Source of the DNA: Scylla paramamosain | Lineage: Eukaryota; Arthropoda; Malacostraca; Decapoda; Portunidae | NCBI RefSeq assembly: GCF_035594125.1 | Contig: NW_026973714.1 | Span: forward strand, 492,501-556,500 | Length of the DNA: 64,000 nucleotides | Reading direction: 5' to 3' | Part shown: one piece after another, positions 13,109 through 24,854 of the stretch | Layout: every line of letters starts with the position of its first letter | How positions within the stretch are numbered: position 1 is the stretch's first letter | Translations under genes and position numbers: made by a program | Notes under the pieces: generated by a model | What the model saw: only the letters and a program-made list of their open reading frames with translations | Database searches by the model: none | Told to the model about the DNA's origin: nothing

Positions 13109-16100
13109 TGCATTTTTTTTTTAAGATTTTTAACTTTTTTTGTCATTTTCTGGATTTTACGCACAATGTTTTTTTTTTTTCATTACGTTGTGTTTTTTTT
13201 TCTATCTTTTTGTCATCATTTATTATCCGTTATAATTATTTTCTGGGTTTTGACTTTATTTTGTTATTTATATTTCGTTATTTCATTTTATTTTTATTTT
13301 TTTTTTGCCATTTTAATTTTTATTATTTTCTGCTTTTTTGCTTTTTTCTCATTTTTTTGTCATTGCCTGGCTTTTTTTTTTACTTTTTCTTTATGCTTCT
13401 TCATTCACTAAGATTTTTTATTTATTACTATTTTCTTTTAATATTTTTTTCTGACTTTTTTACCATTTTTTGGCTTTATTTCTTTTTTGTCATTATTTCC
13501 TAGCTTTTATACTTTTCTTTGTCACTATTTTCAAGATTTTTTATTATTTGTTATAGAAATTTTAGTTTTTTTTTTACTTTTTATTGATATTCATTATTTT
13601 AATGTTTTGTGTTGTTTTATGTTTTTTGTTACTATTTTTCTTATATTTTCTCTTTTTTGTAATTCTTTTTTTCCTTTTTTTTTCTTTTTTTGTCACAATT
13701 TTCTGGCTCTACTTTTTTATTACATTTTTTTTTCCTTATACTTACAATTTGCTTTTTTTACTATTTTATTTTCATTATTTTAATCTTTTGTAATTCTTTT
13801 ATGTTTTTTTTTCTTACTCTTCTGCTTATCTTTCTTATTTTATTGTAATTATTTCATTTTTTTTTTACTTTTCTCATGTTTTTTTATTATTTTGTCTTCA
13901 CTTTCTCATTATTTTGTGGAATATTTTTTACATTTTTAGTCATTATTTTCTTCTATTTTCACTCATCACTTTTGTCACTTTTTGTCCCTTTCGTCATTTT
14001 TTTATATTTGTCATATTTTTTTTTACTTTATCATTATTTTATGCTTTTTTTTTTTTTACTTTTTTGTCATTTTCTGCCTTTTTAATTTTTATTAATTTTG
14101 CTCTTGGTTTTTAGTTTCTGTAATTATTTTCACTTTTTTACTTTTTTGTCATTATCTTGTGGGTTTTTTTCTATTTTTGTCGCTATTTTTCACTTTTGTC
14201 GCTATTTTGTTTACTTTCCTTTCTTGTCAATATTTTTTTTTTACTTTTTTTGTCATTATTTATCTTTTTTCATTTTTGTCATTTAGTTTTTTTATTATTA
14301 TTTTCTGGATTTCCTCTTTTGTCATTTTTTATTGATGTTTTGTCATTATTTTTTTGGTTTATTTTACTTTTTTTGGTATTATTTTCATTTTTTGTCATTA
14401 TTATTATTATTTTTTTACTTTTTTCATTATTACTTTTTACTTTTTTTTATTACTATTTTCATTATTTTTTTTTACTTTTTTTCATTATTATTTTTTATTA
14501 TTTTTTTTCATTATTTTTTTATTATTTTCTTTTTTTTACTTTTTCATTATTATCTTTTTTTACTTTTTCATTATTATTATTTTTTTTACTTTTCATTATT
14601 TTTTTTACTTTTTTCATTATTATTTATATTTTTTTATATTTTTTCATTATTATTTTACTTTTTTCATTTTTTTTCTCATTATTATTTTTTTTTTCTTTTC
14701 AGCATAATTTTTGAGTTTTTAATTATCCTTACTGTTTTTTTTTTCATTATTTTCAGCTTTTTTTATTTTAGTCAATGCTTTCTTGTCATCATTTTCTGCT
14801 TTTTTTTCAATTTTCTGGCTTTTTTTACTGTTTTCTCATTATTTTCTGACTTATTTTTTATCATTATTTTCTGGCTTTTTTTTTTACTTTGATGTCTTTA
14901 TTTCTTTCTTTTTTTATATTTTTTCTCACTATTTTTTCATTATTTTTATTTTTATTACTTTTGTTATTTTCTGGATTTTTTTTACTTATCTTCCTTTTCC
15001 TCATTATTATTATTTTTTTTTTTACTTTTTCGGTATTATTTTCTGTTTCTGGTCACCATTTTCTGGCTTTTTTAAAATTTTTCATTACTTGCCTTAATAT
15101 TCTGCCTTCTTTACTTCAACACTATTTCCATAATTTTGTAAACTTTTTTCTTTTTGGTAATTTTTGTTTCATTTTCTTTTTTTCACATTTTTAAAAAATT
15201 TTATTATTTTTTTTTTTTACTTTTTCCATTATGATTTTTTTTCTTTTTCTTATCATTTTGTGGCTTCCTCTCAGAATCTAGTTTTTCGGTGGTGAGTCAC
15301 GTGATTACATCATTAAAAGATACTATTTTTCTTCTTTTTTTTTTAATGTTTTCCGTTTTCCACCCGCAGTCTTCTTTCTCAGTGGACTAATAATTAAATC
15401 AGACTTCTTAAGTTACGGTACAGTATTTTGTTTGTTTTTTAATCTTTTTTTTATTATTATTTTTCCTTACTTCTTGTTTTCTTAGTGAAGAGTCACTTAA
15501 TTAATTTGTTTCCTCGTTAAGATTTTTTTTCTATTTTTTCCTTGTTTTTATTTGTGCCATTGTTCTTTTGTTTCCTCTCACTGTTAATAGCCGTATTTCA
15601 CCAGTTTTCCTCTCACTATCAATGGCTGTTTCACCAATACTGGATAGAATTTTTCTTTTCTTTGTTTTTTTGTCGTTGTTTTGGTTTTCACAATCTTGAT
15701 CCTCAGCAGGTTAACACTCAAATCGTAGCATTCTAAAATAACTTGTATAAAGATTTCTTTGGTGGATTTTTATTTTTTTATATTTTGTCATCGTTTTCTG
15801 ATTTGCTCTCACTCAAAATATTTAGGCACCTTATCTAATGAAGATACTTTAATTACTTTTTTTTCTATTAATTTCTGGTTTCAACCGCGGATTGACAGTC
15901 GATTAATATACTCGTACTTCATAGGTTATGAGAGCAAAGACTTTCTTGTTACTTTTTTTTTACTTTATCTTTTTTATCTTTTAATTTCTTTTACGTCATT
16001 ATTTTTCATTTAGTGTCACGAATGTTCTTGTTCCTCGCTGAAGAATCACTCAGTTGTTTCGTCAATAACAGATAGATTAATATTTCTTTTTTTTTCTTTG

Positions 16101-16379
16101 CAAACTTTAAGCGCTTTATTTTTTTGTCATTAATTTCTGGATTTCACTCACCACCTTGTTCCTCAGTGGAATCACTTAGTGTTCTTGCTCCTTAATTAAT
16201 GGATGAAAAACTTTTCTTTTTGGTCTAATTTCGGGTTTCGATTGACAAGCATGTTCCTCAGTAAAGACTCAGTGATTAGGCTCCTTAATCCATAGTTAGA
16301 AAGCTTACTTTGTTTTTGTACTTTCTTTTTTCCAATTTTCTCGGTTGCACTGACTAGGATGGTCCTCAGTGCGAGTGAC
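13109..16379. repeat. decayed T-rich repeat field
   Basis: About 3.3 kb with a very strong T bias on the plus strand. Two motifs recur. One is a TTATTTTCTGG-like core within T-runs (examples near 13147, 13242, 14305, 14866, 14965, 15058, 15875 and 16131). The other is a CTCAGTGAAGAATCACTCAG-like core followed by CGTTAA or CTTAAT (near 15485, 16030, 16165, 16255 and 16365), which resembles the 47-bp unit. The field therefore looks like one diverged tandem family rather than random AT-rich DNA. All open frames here are poly-Phe/Ile/Leu artefacts. It abuts the stop codon of the minus-strand gene and would be its A-rich 3' flank or 3' UTR. Confidence 0.7.
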
Positions 16380-18479
16380 TCAGTGTTTAGCGGCTTGCGA
16401 CCCGTGATGGAGGCTCTGCGCACTAGTCCGCCCTTTCTTCTGTTTCTGTGAACGCAGCCGAGCCTTAAGGGCAGCCACCTCTCGGGCCCATTTCACTCGC
16501 GCGGGGCCTGAGGGTGGCGGCTGTGATTCCAGTACCTTCAAATCCAGATCAGGTTTATAATCAGTAGGTAGGCTGTAATGGGTGTCGATCTTACAGCGGA
16601 CGGATTTCAGATTTATTTTGTTGCAGCGCTTTTTCTTCTCTCCTGACATTTGATTGTTTCTTTTCAGCTGGCGGACATAACGGTAATGGCTACACGAGAA
16701 CGTCTTCTTTCTTAACTCCAGTTCCTTCTTTACCTTCATCCTCGCCGTCATGTTCTTCACCGGTGTTGGTGGGGAGGCCTTCCACCACCTCCACTTGCTG
16801 CTTACATTGGCCATCGCGGTGTTCTTGTGGCGGCAAGTCATTACCTTCTTTTTCAAATGTTGATCCTTCCCTATATTCTTCCGCGTCGTCATTTTTTCCA
16901 CCGGTGATGTTGTCTTCACATTGCCAAGCGACACACTCTCTCTCTTCTTTCTTAAAAGCATTGCTTTCCGTATCTTCTCTCTCCTTGTACTGTTCTTCAC
17001 GATGACTTTGGTTAAAGACAAAAGTTTGGTTATAGAGGGAAGGTTAACTTTCTCAATAACGTCTTGTTTCTCAGCTTCCTTCTCAAAATTCTGTCCCTCT
17101 TTAATTTCCTTATCTGCAATGTCCTTCTCAGGAGAGGTACTTTTCACATCTTCAACAACCACTTCCTTCTTTCCAGTGTCATGCGCATCATAGTCTTCCG
17201 AAACACTAGTCTCCTTTCCTTCAAGAGTATTAGCTTTCTCGCCTTCATGATATTCATCGTCTTTTTCCTGAACTAGCTGCATTTCACTAATTTTTGCTGG
17301 TTTCATTTCCTTCTCGGTAACTCTTTGTTTCTCAGTATCTTCTTTCTCTTCCTCATCTGTCTTCTCTGTTTTTGTAGGGACGCTTTGCACATCTTCGGTG
17401 TCTCCTTCAGTCTCTTCAGACTCATTTTTATCATATTCTTCCGAAACTGCGCTCTTCTCTTCTGCTGGATTCTTTTCGACACTTTCCGCGTTTTCATTGT
17501 GTTTTTCGTGAACTAGCTGTACTTCACTCATTGTTCCTGATTCTTTCTTCATCTCTGTATGGTTTTGTTCCTCTGTATCTTCTTTGACTTTCTTATTAGT
17601 GGTATTTTCATCAGCATTATTCTTTTTCTCGAATGGAATGTCTTTCTTGTGTATTTCCTGAACCTGAACGATCTGTTTTTCTTTGTTTGTTTCTTTAGGC
17701 TTCATAGACGCCTGCTTATCGCGACGGACGGTACGAGGTGCGCTGCGCTGCTGTAGGCGTGCAGCAGGAGCGTCTTTGTTGAATGACCGCACGTTCTTGG
17801 TTTGCATGGAGATTACTGGCGGCAACTTTACAATTTCTGGAGTTGTTATGATGTTAACGGGTTTATCTTTCTTCTTAAAACTGTTGAACAAGGAAGTCGC
17901 GTAGTCGATCTTTACTTGGTTTTCGTCATCCCCGCGTTTAGCGCACTCGTACTTATCGTTCTCTTGTAACGGCTTATTTTTCTGTTTCTCAGCGGCATCG
18001 GTCTCGTCGCCGCCTGGAGCCGCTCGGTCCATTTGAACAATTTTGAAGCTGGTTTCCGTGACATAAAGAACGAACTTTTCTGAATTTCGGTTCTCCATCT
18101 CTTGAAGGAAGGTTGCCAGGCGGCCAAAGAGGACAACCTTCTTTCCGCGCCGCTGCTTGATGGAGACCTTGACAGCCGTCTTGCCTGGCGTCCAGTATTC
18201 GCGGAAAACCATGCCGTCCATGTACATCACAGTCTCCAGAGACGTGTACTTCTGGAGACTGGGTTCTTCTTTATGCGGTTTGAAAAAGAATTTGGCTACT
18301 TTCTTGAAGCGAGGCCCTCGTGGCCAGCAACAGCAGAAGAAAGATTTCGCGTCGGGATCTCCCATGGATACTTTGACAGTGCGTGGGGGGCCGCGGAGAA
18401 TGTCGCCATTCTCCACGACACACTCCCCACGCATGTATGTGCTGAAGGAGCGTCTACCATCCATCCTGTCTCCTGTCAT
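16380..18479 (-). CDS. unrecognised charged protein with internal repeats (single long ORF)
   Basis: The frame is open for 706 codons from 18500. The first codon there is GTG, so an ATG start is more likely, at 18479 or at 18464 (AGGATGG, a good initiation context). An upstream AG just before 18479 could instead be a splice acceptor. I do not recognise the family. Residues in the 706-codon numbering: 30-160 look globular, with a Cys run (FFCCCWP) and mixed beta-like segments; 165-270 are polar; about 276-485 are Lys/Glu-rich and hold three degenerate ~80-residue repeats marked by VQEIHKK, SEVQLVHEK and SEMQLVQEK; about 499-607 hold three basic repeats (a V-K/E-x-M/S-T-x-R core, then Leu and Lys/Arg, the last two ending in C-x-H); 665-706 are basic. 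There is no signal peptide or obvious membrane segment. Complex, non-repetitive codons over 2.1 kb without a stop argue for a real gene. Its function, intron content and transcription are unknown. Confidence 0.7.
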   Translation of the reverse strand: MTGDRMDGRRSFSTYMRGECVVENGDILRGPPRTVKVSMGDPDAKSFFCCCWPRGPRFKKVAKFFFKPHKEEPSLQKYTSLETVMYMDGMVFREYWTPGKTAVKVSIKQRRGKKVVLFGRLATFLQEMENRNSEKFVLYVTETSFKIVQMDRAAPGGDETDAAEKQKNKPLQENDKYECAKRGDDENQVKIDYATSLFNSFKKKDKPVNIITTPEIVKLPPVISMQTKNVRSFNKDAPAARLQQRSAPRTVRRDKQASMKPKETNKEKQIVQVQEIHKKDIPFEKKNNADENTTNKKVKEDTEEQNHTEMKKESGTMSEVQLVHEKHNENAESVEKNPAEEKSAVSEEYDKNESEETEGDTEDVQSVPTKTEKTDEEEKEDTEKQRVTEKEMKPAKISEMQLVQEKDDEYHEGEKANTLEGKETSVSEDYDAHDTGKKEVVVEDVKSTSPEKDIADKEIKEGQNFEKEAEKQDVIEKVNLPSITKLLSLTKVIVKNSTRREKIRKAMLLRKKRESVSLGNVKTTSPVEKMTTRKNIGKDQHLKKKVMTCRHKNTAMANVSSKWRWWKASPPTPVKNMTARMKVKKELELRKKTFSCSHYRYVRQLKRNNQMSGEKKKRCNKINLKSVRCKIDTHYSLPTDYKPDLDLKVLESQPPPSGPARVKWAREVAALKARLRSQKQKKGRTSAQSLHHGSQAAKH

Positions 18480-18753
18480 CTGACAGACTGAATGTCCCAC
18501 TAGGGTACACTAGTATTTAGGATACCTGAGGTGCTTGGAAAGTGCTTGACACTGGAGAGTTTGGAGTTGTCAAGAAATGCACACAGTGTTGCCGCCTTGC
18601 AGAGCACCGTCTTTAGGGTTCACAGGCAGGGAAGCACGTGCACCACGGATAGCGTGTTGGGGCTCGGGAGGTTGTCCCTCGCTGGCAACTGTAATCGGGC
18701 GCGACCAATAGGAAACTTGCGCTGCATTGCAACAGCCAATCACAAACCACATC

Positions 18754-18835
<82 letters not shown>

Positions 18836-18867
18836 ATAATAATAATAACAATAATAATTATTATTAT
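18754..18867. repeat. (TTA)n then (AAT)n inverted microsatellite
   Basis: TTA units switch to AAT units after ATATAATAAT and return to TTATTA at the end, so the tract can fold back on itself. Confidence 0.92.
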
Positions 18868-19056
18868 CCCTCCACCTCCATGACTGTTCATCCAAATTAT
18901 TCTCTACCTGCAAATACCAAACTTGCGTCACCTAATCTGGACACGACTCACTAACTCTTGCCTAACGGGAACCTCGCAGCAGGGGAGGGGGAGAGGAAGG
19001 GCAGAGGTTATTACAAGGCCTTGGAAACACACACTAAAGTTCACGTGAAGTCAAAG

Positions 19057-19206
<150 letters not shown>

Positions 19207-19240
19207 TTTTTTTTTTACTATTGTATGGTGTATTTTTAAG

Positions 19241-19241
<1 letters not shown>

Positions 19242-19316
<75 letters not shown>
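19242..19316. repeat. (CT)n microsatellite
   Basis: Pure CT run of 75 bp, only 36 bp from the preceding GT run. Confidence 0.96.
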
Positions 19317-19319
<3 letters not shown>

Positions 19320-19382
19320 GGCATTTAACGCAAGCGGATTCTCTTGTGTGAAATGTTGTATGGTTGTATGTTACGAGAATTT

Positions 19383-19386
<4 letters not shown>

Positions 19387-19448
<62 letters not shown>
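19387..19448. repeat. (AC)31 microsatellite
   Basis: Pure AC run of 62 bp, the third long dinucleotide run within 400 bp. Confidence 0.96.
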
Positions 19449-19452
<4 letters not shown>

Positions 19453-20072
19453 CAAATATGGCGAGTCAACAACAAATATGCTAAAAAAAACAAAATCAAT
19501 CATACAAACATTTATATTCGAAAAGGGAAAGAAATACAACAAAAAAAAATAAACAATACAAAGATAAATGTACAAAGACACACAGAAAACAGCAATGGAG
19601 GGACAACAGGTACGTAGGAGGACAAATTTGTATAGATGGGGAGATAAGAGGGGAGGGGAGAGGACAGGAGAGAAGAGGGGAAGAGAGGAAAGGAGAGGAG
19701 AGGAGAGGAAAGGAGAAGAGAGGCTAAGAGAGAAGAGAAGCGAGTTAGGACTGAAGTGAAACGAAGTGAAATAAAATGAGAAGAGGGAGAGAAGAGAAGA
19801 AAGGACAAAAAGAGAGAAGATAAAAATTAAACGAAGAGAAATGAGGAGACAAGATATAGGAAAAGAAATGGAGATGAAAGCAGCATAGGAGAAATGAGAA
19901 GAGAAGAGAGGAGAAATAAGAAAAGAAAATACCAGAGAAAAGGAGAAAAAAAATCTGAAATGACGATACGTGAAAGAAGATAAGAGAAGAGACGAGATGA
20001 TGAAACAAGCATAGGTAAAAATAGCAGAGATAAAGAAAGAGAAACAGAAGAGAACAAAGGACACTTACTATC

Positions 20073-20073
<1 letters not shown>

Positions 20074-20133
<60 letters not shown>

Positions 20134-20147
20134 ACACACACACACAC
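20074..20147. repeat. (AC)n microsatellite
   Basis: AC run of 74 bp with one ATAC interruption near 20129. Confidence 0.95.
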
Positions 20148-20353
20148 TTCCCCTTAGCCAGACGCAGAAGGGCGCACGATATCAACTTGCCTAACCGGAA
20201 CCTGAAGCTGCTGCTGTTACCGAGCCGCCGCAGGTGTGATAATGACAGGTGTAGTGGTGAGGGACGCGACACTGGCGAATCATTAGGTGGTGGCGCGGAA
20301 TGTAGCGAGGTAGAGCAGCGGTAACAGTGCTTGAAGTCCAGTAAATGGGACGC

Positions 20354-20355
<2 letters not shown>

Positions 20356-20449
<94 letters not shown>
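20356..20449. repeat. (GT)47 microsatellite
   Basis: Pure GT run of 94 bp. Confidence 0.97.
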
Positions 20450-20451
<2 letters not shown>

Positions 20452-20556
20452 AATGGGCCGTGAATAGTATGCATATTACTATTCGTTCGTGTTGATTTGA
20501 CTTTGTTAATTTGTAATGTGTGTTTCTTGTGTTTCGTGTGAATTCTAATTTGTTGT

Positions 20557-20670
20557 CGGTATCTATCTATTTATGTATCTACCTATCTATCTATCTTTCT
20601 ATCTATCTATCGGTATCTATCTATTTATGTATCTACCTATCTATCTATCTTTCTATCTATCTATCTATAA
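20557..20670. repeat. 54-bp higher-order duplication within a TATC tract
   Basis: Two near-identical 54-bp copies (20557-20610 and 20611-20664), each starting CGGTATCTATCTATTTATG and built from TATC with shared TTTATG, TACC and TTTC interruptions. The whole block was duplicated after the variants arose. Confidence 0.9.
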
Positions 20671-20697
20671 ATCTGATAGAAAGCATTCATGTGATGA

Positions 20698-20700
<3 letters not shown>

Positions 20701-20756
<56 letters not shown>

Positions 20757-20759
20757 GAG
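20701..20759. repeat. (GA)n microsatellite
   Basis: GA run of 59 bp with one CA interruption. Confidence 0.94.
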
Positions 20760-21236
20760 TCTGTCGTCCCACATCTGCCTCTCATTCCAAAGTTATCTGC
20801 GTAAAGTTCTTTCATTAGGGTTCATTTTACGCCTCCGTGCTCCTTTTTCCTTCCATACAATGCGGCCGTGAAGAGGAGATAGAGAACATGAAGTGGAGGG
20901 AAGTCGATGAAGAAGGAAGAATAGAAAAAGTTAGGAGAGGAGAGGAAAGGAGAGAAGAGGAGAGGAGAGGAAAGGATAAGGAGGAGGAGGAAGAGGAGAA
21001 AGAGGATAAAGAAGGGAATATGAAGTGGTGTACTAGGAGTGAAGGAGAGAAAAATAAATAAAGAGCGAATAGAAGGTAGATGAAATGATAAAAGGAGGGA
21101 AAGGAATGTAATAATGATGAAGTTGATATTGGTGGTTGTGATGGTGATGATGGTAACTTGATAGACACTCGTGGTGGTGGTGTTAATGGTTGTGATGATG
21201 TATGTGGTGGTGTATTGCTGCTTGTGGTAGGACTTC

Positions 21237-21267
21237 AGGTGGTGGTGGTGGTGGTGGTGGTGGTGGT
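21237..21267. repeat. (GGT)n microsatellite
   Basis: About ten GGT units within a wider GGT/GAT-rich stretch (about 21115-21290). Confidence 0.85.
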
Positions 21268-21346
21268 TCTGGTGTTGGTGGATGGTGACTGTTAAGAATA
21301 AAGAGACCAGAAATGAAATCCAAATATTTACGAACAATATTGATAC

Positions 21347-21348
<2 letters not shown>

Positions 21349-21431
<83 letters not shown>
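21349..21431. repeat. (GA)n microsatellite
   Basis: Pure GA run of 83 bp. Confidence 0.96.
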
Positions 21432-21433
<2 letters not shown>

Positions 21434-21555
21434 AAAAGTCGAGGGTAGGGTGCTATAATTGGCTTTCATTTCACTTCAAACACTCATTTACGCAAGAGTC
21501 CGCCAATTAAAGAGGAGTCTCCCACCACGACGCGTCCGGTGTTCATTATCACTGA

Positions 21556-21718
21556 GTAAAAACACCGCGTGGCTGGAAATCTATCACCTGTGCACAGTAA
21601 AAACACCGCGTGGCTGGAAATCTATCACCTGTGCACAGTAAAAACACCGCGTGGCTGGAAATCTATCACCTGTGCACAGTAAAAACACCGCGTGGCTGGA
21701 AATCTATCAGCTGTGCAC
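21556..21718. repeat. 41-bp tandem repeat, four copies
   Basis: Copies start at 21556, 21597, 21638 and 21679. The unit begins GTAAAAACACCGCGTGGCTG and ends CACCTGTGCACA. The first three copies are identical. The last carries a single C-to-G change, turning CACCTG into CAGCTG. There are no spacers, so this is a minisatellite. Confidence 0.95.
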
Positions 21719-23529
21719 TGGAAAGACAAAGGTGCGAAAAAAAAGTGCAAGAACCTGAAATGGAAGCAGTTATCGTACTTACAAATTAATGAAACAAAAA
21801 AAAGATAAAATAAAAGACTATTCAGTTTCAATAAATGGAATATGAAGTTATGAAAAGAAAATAATAAATGATTGCCTAAAATTATTGCGCTACTTCTATA
21901 AGAATTAATTAAACAGAAAGGATGAAACAAAAAGACAATTCAGTTTCGGTAATTGGATACGAAGTCATGAAAAGAGAATGGTTAGCGATTGTGTAAACCA
22001 TTGCTAAGGTAAGTTTACCACACCCCAATACAAATTAATCAAGCTGAGAAGGTAAAACAAAAGACGATTCAGTTTCTGTAAATCACATGTAAAATTCCGA
22101 AGAGAAAAAGGAATAAATAATAAAGTAATGATGCCGCTAAGATTGCCCAACTCCAATACCAATTAATCACACAAAAATATAGGAAAAGATTAACTTAAAT
22201 GTGAAATTCTGAGAAGAAAATTAACAAATGATAGTCTAAAAATATGGCTGCGTCTGCCCTACCACAACACTTTATAATACATTAATACGGTAAGAAATTA
22301 TACATGGACTTGAAGAGGAACACTTAAAGAAAGATAGATAGGCAAGGCTTGGATAAAGCACCGAATACAACAATACGTATGGCGTCTCCTCGGTCATCCT
22401 TTCAAAACTGCAAACACTGATGACAACTGCGCAGTTTCATACACGACAAAAATGTTTTCGAATAATTAATCTCTCCTGCATTGCCTGATGAAGGGAGCTG
22501 CGGGAAAAACTGTACTGCAATACTTTTACGCATTTTACAATCGCATCTGTTCGGCATTTGAGGAGTACAAATATTGGCACAAAGCCTCTGCGGGGGGTAC
22601 GTGTATGGATTCAAAAATAGATGCAATTGCAAAAATGTTTGTAAATGGTGAAAAGAACGCGTTTTCTTTCATGAATATACATATTTCAGACGGAAATATT
22701 TTGTAGATACGCTTTTAGTTGAAGGTAAAGTCTGAAACTTACTTCAGTAACTGGCACGACTAAGGGATCAACACGCGCCGCATCATTGACAACAGCAGCA
22801 GCTATTCCCTCCTGTGACTCCCGGTGGGCCCCAATCCAGACGTCCTTGGCATTCCAAAAAGTGTCGGCAGAATATATGAACAGACCTCGAGGGCTTGTCC
22901 TTGGCCTTTAGTTGTCTCTTACGAATAATGAGCATGATCGAACCCCAGGCAAGAGTGGCACTTATACCTCGTGATTCATGTCCTGCACGCGAGCACGGGT
23001 TGGCGGCCTGAGGTATGCAGCATTACGTTATGATTGGTCGCACGGAACAATACCTGAATTGATAAGTTGCCTCTCCGCTAATATCTGTGATTATGCGAGG
23101 GCAAGCATTATCGAAGGGTTTATTTCTCTTCCCTAGGTTGTTCTTCAGTGTCTGTCACGCAACAGCAAGGCACGGCAAGGCACATAGACGGACTGAGTCT
23201 CCTGTTCTTTGTCATGTGGCACATATATCGACAACGCCAAGTGGTGCTGAGCGAAGAGTTTTTATCCTAACTCAGCACCGTAGCTTCCCCGTGTGTACAG
23301 CCCCGAGACTAACACCTCTAAGAAGCTACGAACTGGACACCAATTGCTGGAAATCCGTCGACAAGTTAACATGCCAAAGTCTCGTTCGTTATCTAAATTA
23401 ACCACATAAATCGTTCCACTAACTAGAAACAGCCATGCACCACCCAACGAATCGAGGAAGAGCTCTCAATCTGTTAGGGCCTGGCGAGGCTCTTCCTGGG
23501 TCTGTGAGGTGAATGCAGCCCAATGGCCG

Positions 23530-23750
23530 CCCGAGTTACGTCCACACTGGAAGAATGGAACAGCAGCTGGTGCCGTCTTTAGTTATTACAGTGATTATAC
23601 CCCCTGCGGCTACCCGAGTTACGTCCACAGAGGATGCATGGAGCAGCAGCTGGTGGCATATATAGTTATTACAGTGATTACACCCCCTGTGAAAGAATGA
23701 AGCCGCAGCTGGAGGTGCCTATAATTATTCTCCTTAAGGCAGGAATCCTC
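23530..23750. repeat. ~83-bp degenerate tandem repeat, about 2.5 copies
   Basis: CCCGAGTTACGTCCACA starts copies at 23530 and 23613. Each continues with a GGA.ATGGA.CAGCAGCTGG core, then TAGTTATTACAGTGATTA and ACCCCCTG. A weaker third copy (CCGCAGCTGG, ATAATTATT) follows from about 23695. Confidence 0.85.
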
Positions 23751-24283
23751 GCTCCCTCCTGACTGATAGAGGAACGACTGCGCTGAATACCTTAATGCAC
23801 CTAAGGAAATTATGGAGATTTCAAGAAAAAAAAAAAATCACGTTTGCGTGGCGTGTGCACATAAACACACACACACACACACACGAGCAAGCACAGCAAG
23901 CACAGCCCAGCATACACGAACAGTCTCCCGCCGGCGGAACATGCAATCATCACGAGCGGACGGAGAGCAAAACCCCTTCCCTCCCCGCCTCGCCACGCCG
24001 TTTTTAAATATCCATCTGAATGTAAATCACACCGGCAGCAGGACGCGCCAATATTCATGGCTACTGCAGTGACGGAGAGGCGTGCACCACCTCACGGAGA
24101 CTGCGCCGCCACGACAACTGAATAAATAAGCAAATAAATATATACATAGATAATGAGACCTTGAGATTACGTATATAAATGCATAGTTTCCACCTGTTAT
24201 TATCTTCATCTGTTCTTAGAGACGTAATATGCTCAGTCATTTTTTATTCTTTATGATGTTTTTTTTTTTTTTTTAGACAGACA

Positions 24284-24286
<3 letters not shown>

Positions 24287-24359
<73 letters not shown>

Positions 24360-24371
24360 TTCTCTCTCTCC
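24287..24371. repeat. (CT)n microsatellite
   Basis: CT run of about 85 bp with two TTT interruptions near its right end. Confidence 0.94.
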
Positions 24372-24766
24372 CTTGCCCTCCCAATTCAGTGATTTAATTT
24401 GAGCCAGGCCAAAATATCTCTCACAACAATTGCTGACAGACAGTTTTAGTTGATAGGTCCTGGCGGTCTCTGCTTCATACTTCCATAATTTTCTATTACC
24501 CAGCAGCCTCCTACCTGCCCTCCTCTCCCAGCTGGAAGTGACGCGAGTATTGTAGAATCAGTTCACAGAAGTCGCGGTGCCTTTCATTCAAGTAACTGTG
24601 CATTCTGTCCTCGTGGAAGTTGTAATATCATCCGTGTCTTACCTTTATGTTTTCTGTTATTTTTCTTGTTATTTTTCACTTGTTCCTGTCTCATACTTTT
24701 TTTTTCTATCTTAGCCACGTTTTCCTCTCTCTGGTCTTCGTCTGGTCATCTTTTTCTTTGGTTGTC

Positions 24767-24854
24767 TAGTGTCCGTCTTCTGCTTTTCAATCTCTTCTTT
24801 GTTTTATTTATAGTGTCCGTCTTCTGCTTTTCAATCTCTTCTTTGTTTTATTTA
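24767..24854. repeat. 44-bp tandem duplication
   Basis: Two identical 44-bp copies (24767-24810 and 24811-24854), each starting TAGTGTCCGTCTTCTGC, inside a pyrimidine-rich region. Confidence 0.93.

Noticed and set aside
13066..15194. Overlapping frames encoding Phe/Ile/Leu-rich, membrane-like proteins
   Set aside because: They translate a T-rich decayed repeat. Composition alone explains the long hydrophobic frames, and no codon structure is visible.
18498..18500. Start of the orphan gene at 18500
   Set aside because: The codon is GTG, which is not a normal start for a nuclear gene. The ATGs at 18479 and 18464 are more plausible.
21556..21718. CRISPR-like array
   Set aside because: The 41-bp units are contiguous without spacers and the genome is eukaryotic.
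22915..22955. tRNA-like GGGTTCGATC on the minus strand
   Set aside because: The flanking bases do not form a T-arm stem and no acceptor stem or D-arm could be found.
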